Source: Coptodactyla brooksi (lineage: Eukaryota; Arthropoda; Insecta; Coleoptera; Scarabaeidae). From it: a stretch of 23,154 nt of DNA. Under the pieces are notes generated by a model. The model was given only the letters and a program-made list of their open reading frames with translations, ran no database searches and was not told the origin of the DNA. Below are positions 17,729-23,154 of the stretch, piece by piece. Position 1 is the first letter of the stretch. Each line of letters begins with the position of its first letter. The DNA lies in contig JAWQRM010000400.1 of assembly GCA_033557675.1 (NCBI GenBank), positions 1-23,154 on the forward strand, written 5' to 3'. Position numbers and translations under genes: made by a program.

Positions 17729-17773
<45 letters not shown>
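17711..17773. repeat. Compound microsatellite (GT/AC and AT)
   Basis: GTATATATACATGTATATAC followed by an AC run and then AT dinucleotides from 17743 to 17772. Confidence 0.95.
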
Positions 17774-17776
<3 letters not shown>

Positions 17777-19018
17777 CGTGTTATTGTCACATTTATGCAT
17801 TCAAATTCGGAAGGCACATTCGATTAACCGGTTCTTAATCGATTAAACGGCGATTTCTTGTTTCTAAGGTACTCCGGATTTGATGATGTATCATTCAGTA
17901 CTTACTGTATATAGTATCTATTTGCGGCATAAGCAGTATAATCAAAAACAAAATCAATGGTTTATGTTTTATTGCACTGCTCCTCATAGTAAGCAACATT
18001 GAGAAAACGTCGTTTGTTTTTCTTTATCACCACAATAAACCTTTATTAAGTATACAACTTTTATCTTTATGCTCTTTATCCAAACATTCTTCTCTGAAGT
18101 TCTGTGTACAGCAAATAGAGTAGGTCAAAAAATGTTTCGGCATGTCGACATCCGACTCTCACGTAAGCTTTTACTCGTGTCAAGAAAAAAAAACCCAATC
18201 CTTACCAGTATTTATTTAGTATTGACCTTATTGATAGCCGATATCTAATCTGTGAAAGAAACTTGTTTACTGTACACTTTGTACCTGCTTGTGTCCGCTC
18301 GCAGCCAGGTTTTCTCATGGTAACATTCAAATTACGCAACATCTTATTCTGGTCGCTAATACTACCGAAGAGTGCTGACTGATAATGGTGATTTATTAAT
18401 AATAAATAATTTGAAACATCATTCGATGCGACACACTCCATAAACATAATTCTTTAAGACGACTCACGCGTCAGCTCATTTATAACGTACATAAATCAAC
18501 AGCGAAGTAATATCTGCTGTAATTGAAGTTTTAAAATATGATCAATCCATTTGTTTTTGCGAACAAATCGTATCTGGGTGTTTTTCTTCTTAAAAGTATA
18601 TTAAGACGATATATCGACAACGATCTTTTACAGTATTACAGTAGTTCCTAACTTCTTCCTGTTATCGAATATTTAATAATCAATTAAGTTTTTGATATGG
18701 AGCAAATATAATCATAATTGAGCATAATACTTAAACCATTATTGCTTTTTCGTACTAATATAAACATTCATTTTTTCATGACCTCGTTACGTTCGAAACA
18801 ACAGTATTCTTCTATTGCCATTTGCAGAATGTGAATTACTCCGATTACATTGGTAGATTTACTTATTCAACTATTGCACAGGTTTCTGATTTGTTATGCC
18901 GTATTATTATATTCCGTTTTCATTAATTTAACTCGTATTTAGCATGAAGGATGAAGGGCAAGAATTGAGATATATTGTTTTCATTTTAGTTTTTCTCAAA
19001 CAAAAGTTCTATTTATTG
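17774..19018. other. AT-rich stretch with no recognised feature
   Basis: No family could be recognised on either strand. The only longer open frame (18202-18447, minus) has no domain, signal or coding-like composition that I can defend. CGATTAACCGGTTCTTAATCGATTAA near 17821 is locally palindromic. Confidence 0.45.
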
Positions 19019-19167
19019 GAATTAACAAACACCTTAACCACAATATTGTTCAGTACATATATACTCTGGGCATTTGTTTCGGTTTATCTAATAAACCTTC
19101 GTTAGCAACATTTGTCGAGAGTGAGATTCTGAACAATCTTGTTGTAGTTAAGGTGTTTCTTAACTCC
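19019..19167 (-). repeat. Palindromic unit enclosing a hammerhead-like core
   Basis: Arms 19019-19056 and 19126-19167 pair with each other over roughly 38 bases (TTAACAAACACCTTAACCAC against its inverted partner GTTGTAGTTAAGGTGTTTCT). The hammerhead-like core lies in the centre on the minus strand, so the arms occupy the position of an extended helix I. See the feature at 19069-19105. Confidence 0.75.
19069..19105 (-). ncRNA. Hammerhead-ribozyme-like motif, minus strand
   Basis: Minus-strand order: CTAACGA (19099-19105), one change from CTGANGA; one extra A; helix II as GGTTTAT/ATAAACC with loop TAG, seven perfect pairs; then GAAAC, a four base loop AAAT and GCC, where GTC or another UH site would be expected. 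This is the layout of the minimal-helix-III, type I hammerheads known from Penelope-like elements. The two core changes suggest it no longer cleaves. The sequence after it resembles that after the motif at 8860-8905, so both descend from one repeat family. Confidence 0.6.
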
Positions 19168-19199
19168 ATTAACTACGAGACCACATACTTCCGTTTTAT

Positions 19200-19450
19200 T
19201 CATATAGAAAGTTCTATTTGTTCATCAATATTAATGCTGTCCCCTACAAAATAATCCCCATAAAATATAATGTACTTGTGTCAGCACGTTTCCGGTGCGT
19301 AATTTTTGGTACAATTTCTAGCTTCTTCAGCGATTCTGTCTTTGTCTCCTCAATGTTGGGAAAGTCCTTTTTTCATGGCCTTTTCTTAATTTTTGAAGGA
19401 TCATAACGACATTATTTTTAGCCAAGAACTCACGAACAGGCAGTGAAACA
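19200..19450 (-). pseudogene. Mariner transposase (SETMAR-like), C-terminal end
   Basis: From the upper end the minus strand reads LPVREFLAKNNVVMIL, then in a shifted frame KTESLKKLEIVPKITHRKR, and finally GDYFVGDSINIDEQIELSI with a stop at 19200-19202. These are the last blocks of mariner transposases of the kind whose N-terminal half is at 7938-8333. The segment holding the final catalytic Asp (SPDLAPCDFF in the family) is deleted between VMIL and the Lys-rich KLRK segment. A 12 bp tandem duplication (AACAGGCAGTGA twice, near 19436-19459) adds a few residues before REFLAKN. Helpful for orientation: the element's 3' end should lie below 19200, adjoining the palindrome. Confidence 0.75.
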
Positions 19451-20230
19451 GGCAGTGAAAGAACACAATGTTTGGCCCTAATTCCGGGCGTTTTTTGTAA
19501 AAACTTTCACTAAATAATGGTGTAAAACTACTAGGTAGTTCTCCTTCATTATTGACTATGTGATCTGGTAGTAAGAACCTTCAAATTCGATCGAAATTCT
19601 TCAGAAATATTAATAGCAATATTGTTATCTTACTTCTGTCATAATATACAGGTGCTATACTCCTGATATTAGGTACCAGGTAAAAAGATGAGCTTTAATG
19701 TGATACTTTTTTTGTGAATAGCCTCTATATATATTCCCAGAGAACCCGTACCACAGCAAGTCTGTAAACATTTGCTGAAGCACTACACGATTTGAATCAA
19801 TATTTTAATATTTCACATATAGACCGTGTCCCAAAAGTAACGGACCACCTTAATAACTCTTCAGTATTGAAGTTTCAAGGAAAATGACTTGAATAAAATG
19901 CATTTCCAAGGTCATTTGAAAATGGCCTTGTATTTTTCAAGTGAAAACCCTCATTATTGACATCGTATTCAGAAACAACAGAAAATTTTAGGTTTGAATT
20001 CAAAATAATTTTTTTTTTAATTAAAAAGAATTTCCTTATTTTTGTCAACATTTCGTTGACATTTTTCACCGAATGAAAAATGTTTGAACGAACGCCGAAT
20101 GAAAATAAAATTTTTTACAAAATAAAAAATTTAGTTTTTTCAAAAAATTTTTTACAAACCCAAAGACAACCGTACTGGGTAAAAGTCACGTCCGCAAACA
20201 AAGGACGCACTTCAATGGTTTCTATTGACC
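19451..20230. other. Non-coding stretch with a possible mariner-type terminus
   Basis: At 19828-19850 the sequence GTGTCCCAAAAGTAACGGAC resembles the outer end of a Tc1/mariner terminal repeat; no inverted partner was found in the window, so it would be a solo end. Further on there is low-complexity AT-rich sequence (20000-20160). The open frame 20080-20370 carries WVKVTSANKGRTSMVSIDRV, which might be a trace of a retroelement integrase tail, but the rest of that frame is just the tandem repeat. Confidence 0.4.
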
Positions 20231-20338
20231 GTGTTAGACAGAATCTGGTGTCGTTAGACACCAGTCTGGTGTTAGACAGAACACTAACTAATTCTAACAC
20301 CCATCTGGTGTTAGACAGAACCGTGTTAGTGACATCTG
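20231..20338. repeat. Three 38-39 bp tandem repeats with an internal perfect hairpin
   Basis: GTGTTAGACAGAA begins each unit at 20231, 20269 and 20308, and each is followed about 25 bases later by a CTGG-containing end. Unit 1 contains CTGGTGTC, GTTA, GACACCAG (20245-20264), an 8 bp perfect hairpin. Inverted pieces of the unit (TTCTAACACCC) also occur between units 2 and 3. The array ends 60 bases before the hammerhead motif at 20399. Confidence 0.88.
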
Positions 20339-20398
20339 GTCGCCACATTTTAGTACAAAGTAGAACGTAGAGCAGTTTTTTGATCACTTACCGCGAGC

Positions 20399-20441
20399 GC
20401 TTCTGAAGATGCCGACTTCGTCGGAGAAACATGCGTCAAGC
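20399..20441 (+). ncRNA. Hammerhead ribozyme motif with complete core
   Basis: Helix I: GCTT (20399-20402) pairs with AAGC (20438-20441). Core CTGAAGA (20403-20409) fits CUGANGA. Helix II: CCGAC (20412-20416), loop TTC, GTCGG (20420-20424), closed by a T-A pair with one bulged G or a G-A mismatch. GAAA is at 20426-20429. Helix III: A and C pair with G and T around the four base loop ATGC, placing cleavage after GTC (20435-20437). All invariant core positions are present. The very short helix III is characteristic of hammerheads in Penelope-like retroelements. No protein-coding part of such an element is seen within 2 kb on this strand. Activity was not tested. Confidence 0.62.
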
Positions 20442-20921
20442 AAAATAAACTTTTCGGTTTTGGTTTAGTGGTGGCATTGTTAAAACTTTGTTACTAAGCC
20501 AAAGGTTCCAAAAATCATTAACCATACGATTAATTAACATACATATCTACTAGAAGGTTCACATAAAAATTTTCCAGGTTTAATGCTTTCTCAAGATCAT
20601 TACCAAAAAAAACACGTTCCCTTTTACATTTTATTTAAAGGAGAACATACATCATGATGTACATGTTACAATTATCTACCTACTCGCCTAATGCGTCCAC
20701 TTATTGCCCCTTAATAATACGCTTAACAAACTTCAACTAGCAGCGCTGTATTAATACCGGCATGTATGATAAAACATTTTCAACTGTGAAAAATATTTCC
20801 ACTCAAAGGAAACTAGTGTAAATATTTTTTTCTTGGCAAAGAGTCTTATACTAAATCAAATTTTCTAATTTTGAATGTGTCGAAAGTGAAACAGGGTACA
20901 AATTTGCAGACGAAATTACAG

Positions 20922-20964
20922 TACAGTATACCACTGCATTTAATAAATGCAGTAGTATACTGTA
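20922..20964. repeat. 43 bp near-perfect palindrome with TA-CAGT ends
   Basis: TACAGTATACCACTGCATTT and its inverted partner meet around a single central base, with one mismatched pair (positions 20932 and 20954). The ends read TA-CAGT ... ACTG-TA, the form of Tc1/mariner-type ends flanked by a TA target. It may be two terminal repeats joined with no interior. Confidence 0.88.
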
Positions 20965-21114
20965 TTAAATTATTCATGACTATATATTTAAAGATTTCCA
21001 TATTCATATCATGAACGCTTCGTGGTCAACAATATTGAATTTCTAATGAAAATGATAACACTTTTTGTGTTTAGTAAAATAGCAGTTACCAGCAATCTTC
21101 CATCTTATTTGGTT

Positions 21115-21147
21115 CTGAAGATGTTTAAAATTTTCGAAATAAATGTC
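21115..21147 (+). ncRNA. Weak hammerhead-like motif
   Basis: CTGAAGA (21115-21121), a 14 base segment with poor helix II pairing, GAAA (21136-21139), T, AAAT and GTC (21145-21147). The GAAATAAATGTC end matches the minus-strand motif at 19069 (GAAACAAATGCC) at ten of twelve positions. Helix I pairing is not evident. It could be chance. Confidence 0.3.
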
Positions 21148-22374
21148 ATGTCCTACAATTTCATTTCCCACAAAAATTTCAAATATAGTCGAAACTGAAC
21201 GACCTATATAAACATCTACAATGGTTAATAAAGCAATTTTTCAATTCATCTGATTTTCTAAATGATTACTTTATTACCTCGTATTAAAAAAAATAATACT
21301 TATGGAGCAACTTTAATGGCACAATAATGCTGCGCTGACCCCCTATAAATGTCACCACAATTACGATATCTCATTTTTTAATTTCTTTCTGGTGACAACT
21401 ACAGTAATATGTTTGATGTCGGGTGATTCAAATTAAACAATAGGTCTTCAAATTCTCTATTCACAGCCGTATGAAAACGGACATTATAGAAATTTCATGT
21501 TATGTTGATACTTATAATTCAGCGAGTAATCAAAAGATTCACAATTAGTTTTTATTTTATTAGCGTATTATTTTATATTATACACTTACCCATGTTTGCA
21601 TAATATTTTTAGCACCGCAAACATTTTTCTCGTTAGTTTGCATGCATTTAAAAGATAATGAATTTACACTTTGTAATTTAGTATAAGGAAAATGGTAGTT
21701 AAATTAAAAAATGTCTATGATTCATAATGTCGTTATGGTTAATGGTTACTTTAATAAAAGTAATTCAATCTTTGTCACATTCCTAACAATACAAGTAAAT
21801 CGCCGATTTTTTCAATAATATTGAACCTGCATACTTAGTCATTGAATTATCATCATTTACCAAGAAATCACTTATCTTCACTTATCAATTATCTCGAAAT
21901 CATTTTTTCGCTAAACCACGTAATAAGTAAAACAATTGCGACCTTTGCACTTACCTGCATATGGTAGCACTTATGCATCGTCTTGCACATACCGTTCATG
22001 ATACGAAGGACGATGAATTTTCACATTTTTCATAGTATTAAAAAAGTTTAAAACCTTGAGTACAATTCGCAGATTATACGTTATCTAATACTTGTAATTC
22101 CTCGTTGTTAATCTATCAGTTTTTTCTGAGGAAATACCATTGACAAGTCTTGGAAACCTTTTAAAATAGCGGTGGGATATTTATGAAGATTATGCTGGAT
22201 GTTTTTTTTTCATGCTGATGATCTCCTTTCGCAGAAGTAAATATTTGGTTACTATTTCAAAGAACTTTTGCGTTGATTATGTTATTTGCAATCATCTGAT
22301 CAGAACTCACCCATAAATTAACAATATGAGTACTTATCACAGTTATAGCAAATGTGTTGATGAGTGAACGAACG

Positions 22375-22376
<2 letters not shown>

Positions 22377-22416
<40 letters not shown>
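22377..22416. repeat. (AT)n microsatellite with GT end
   Basis: AT dinucleotides from 22377 to 22410 followed by GTGTGT. Confidence 0.95.
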
Positions 22417-22757
22417 ATAAAGTTTGGAACAAAATTCCTAATTTCGTTATATGTTGTTTTTGACCAAATCGCTCGGACACGTCGATTTCGTTTTCCAAAA
22501 TGCTATCTTGTGACGTAGCATTTGTTACGAAAATTTCAACTGTTTCCTGCGCAGTGACGTCATCTTTGGTTTTTTAAATAGCAACCCCGTTTTTTTTGCG
22601 GTATGCGATAGTGCTTTTTTTATTGCCTTTACGACGACTAAAAAAACTTGTTACCATACAAAACATTTTATTTCAGAAATACGCATATTATTTCAAAATA
22701 AAATTATTCATGTAAATTTTTAAATCAAATTTAATCTGCTAGTTTTAACGTAAACGA
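22417..22757 (-). other. Probable 3' non-coding end of the right-edge mariner-like element
   Basis: Downstream of the transposase stop on the minus strand. It contains AATAAA on the minus strand at 22667-22672, about 90 bases past the stop, the 8 bp palindrome TGACGTCA at 22555-22562, and AAGTTTGGAACAAAATTCC near 22420-22438 beside the microsatellite, which may be the terminal repeat. The opposite terminus is outside the window, so this cannot be confirmed here. Confidence 0.4.
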
Positions 22758-23154
22758 TCAACGTAAGTGTTCAAACTGTCCGCCACCCACTATTTGGCAC
22801 TCACCTGCGCGAGTGTAAACGCTTTGTACACTGCACTCAATAGTATCTTGCCCAATTTGTGCCATTTCAGCACGAATTCTTCGGCGTAAATCGTGTAGTT
22901 TATTAGGTCTATTAAAGTACACCTTCGCTTTCAAATAACCCCACAGATAAAAATCAAGGGGGTTTAGGTCTGACAAACGCGCTGGCCACTCTAACGGTCC
23001 TCTGCGCCCGATCCATCTCCCCGGGAAAGTTTGGTCAAGATATCGACGAACCTGTACGGCAAAGTGTGGAGGCGCCCCATCGTGCTGAAACCAGATGTCC
23101 TGATGGGGTACATCGTTGTTTTCGTCATTGGGGAAGAGAACTGCCAGAGCAGGT
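22758..23154 (-). pseudogene. Mariner-like transposase (IS630/Tc1 superfamily), C-terminal part
   Basis: Runs off the right edge. The minus strand reads PNDENNDVPHQDIWFQHDGA then PPHFAVQVRRYLDQTFPG. A one-base insertion in the CCCCGGGG run (near 23020) shifts the frame, and RWIGRRGPLEWPARLSDLNP and LDFYLWGYLKAKVYFNRPNK follow. It ends RAGECQIVGGGQFEHLR with the stop at 22758-22760. Two catalytic Asp residues are visible: HDGAPPH and the LDF of NPLDF, 41 residues apart if the insertion is ignored. The N-terminal half and first Asp lie outside. Apart from the single insertion it is the best preserved transposase here, suggesting the youngest insertion. Confidence 0.88.

Larger units (their letters stand above)
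20442..22376. other. AT-rich stretch, no gene; two small structures
   Basis: About 1.9 kb without any recognised coding sequence on either strand. It contains the palindrome at 20922-20964 and the weak hammerhead-like motif at 21115-21147 listed separately. The composition is uniformly AT-rich. Confidence 0.5.

Noticed and set aside
18202..18447. Open frame of 81 codons as a possible host exon
   Set aside because: No recognisable domain, no supporting splice signals and no similarity that I can name.
19318..19345. CTGAAGA followed by GAAA on the minus strand, suggesting another hammerhead
   Set aside because: Only five bases separate the boxes, so helix II cannot form, and the bases are coding sequence of the mariner relic.
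20231..20338. CRISPR-like array
   Set aside because: Only three units, with no constant repeat plus unique spacer pattern, in clearly eukaryotic DNA.
20080..20387. Open frames on both strands over the tandem repeats
   Set aside because: Their repeated peptides follow from the DNA repeats, and no convincing domain is seen beyond a doubtful integrase-tail resemblance.
1..23154. tRNA or rRNA genes
   Set aside because: No cloverleaf with a matching T-arm sequence and no rRNA-like conserved block was found on reading both strands.

Overview
This AT-rich eukaryotic window is a graveyard of decayed transposable elements and looks like arthropod, most likely insect, DNA. The sequence shows an R1/LOA/I-type LINE (two copies), a separate LINE ORF1, a Penelope-like element, and DNA transposons of at least four superfamilies: Tc1/mariner in several lineages, pogo/Tigger, piggyBac and a Mutator-like family. 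It also holds a KRBA2-like integrase gene, which I treat as mobile DNA. This mix is typical of insects, but the species cannot be named. I see no intact gene, no recognisable host gene, no tRNA and no rRNA. Every coding feature carries stops, frameshifts or deletions, so all are called pseudogenes.

Layout. 1-2400 (+): LINE copy 1 (RT, RNase H, zinc motif, 3' tail). 2436-3095 (-): another LINE's ORF1 with coiled coil and C-terminal domain. 3147-3470 (+): C-terminal end of a mariner-like transposase, cut at a hairpin. 4310-5600 (-): KRBA2-like integrase with a Cys-rich tail. 5766-6410 (+): C-terminal half of a Mutator-like transposase, also cut at a hairpin. 6985-7051 and 7131-7660: inverted repeats. 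7938-8333 (+): mariner N-terminal half. 8860-9480 (-): Penelope-like linker and GIY-YIG domain, followed by a hammerhead-like relic. 9687-10110 (+): Tigger terminus and DNA-binding domain. 10111-10840 (+) and 12644-13190 (-): two inverted piggyBac fragments around a Tigger catalytic-domain relic (11110-11745, -). 13308-13735 (+) and 16723-16900 (-): N-terminal domains of mariner-like transposases on either side of LINE copy 2 (13739-16720, -). 17711-17773: microsatellite. 19019-19167: palindrome carrying a hammerhead-like core. 19200-19450 (-): mariner C-terminus. 20231-20338: 38-39 bp tandem repeats. 20399-20441 (+): hammerhead ribozyme motif with all core elements. 20922-20964: palindromic mini-element. 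22758-23154 (-): C-terminus of another mariner-like transposase, running off the right edge.

The genes do not work together; they are layers of independent insertions. The most interesting signals are non-coding. One is a set of hammerhead-ribozyme-like motifs, two on the minus strand of a shared family (one next to the Penelope-like coding relic) and one on the plus strand with a canonical core. The other is a series of short, perfect or near-perfect hairpins, two of which sit exactly where a transposase reading frame loses its 5' part.
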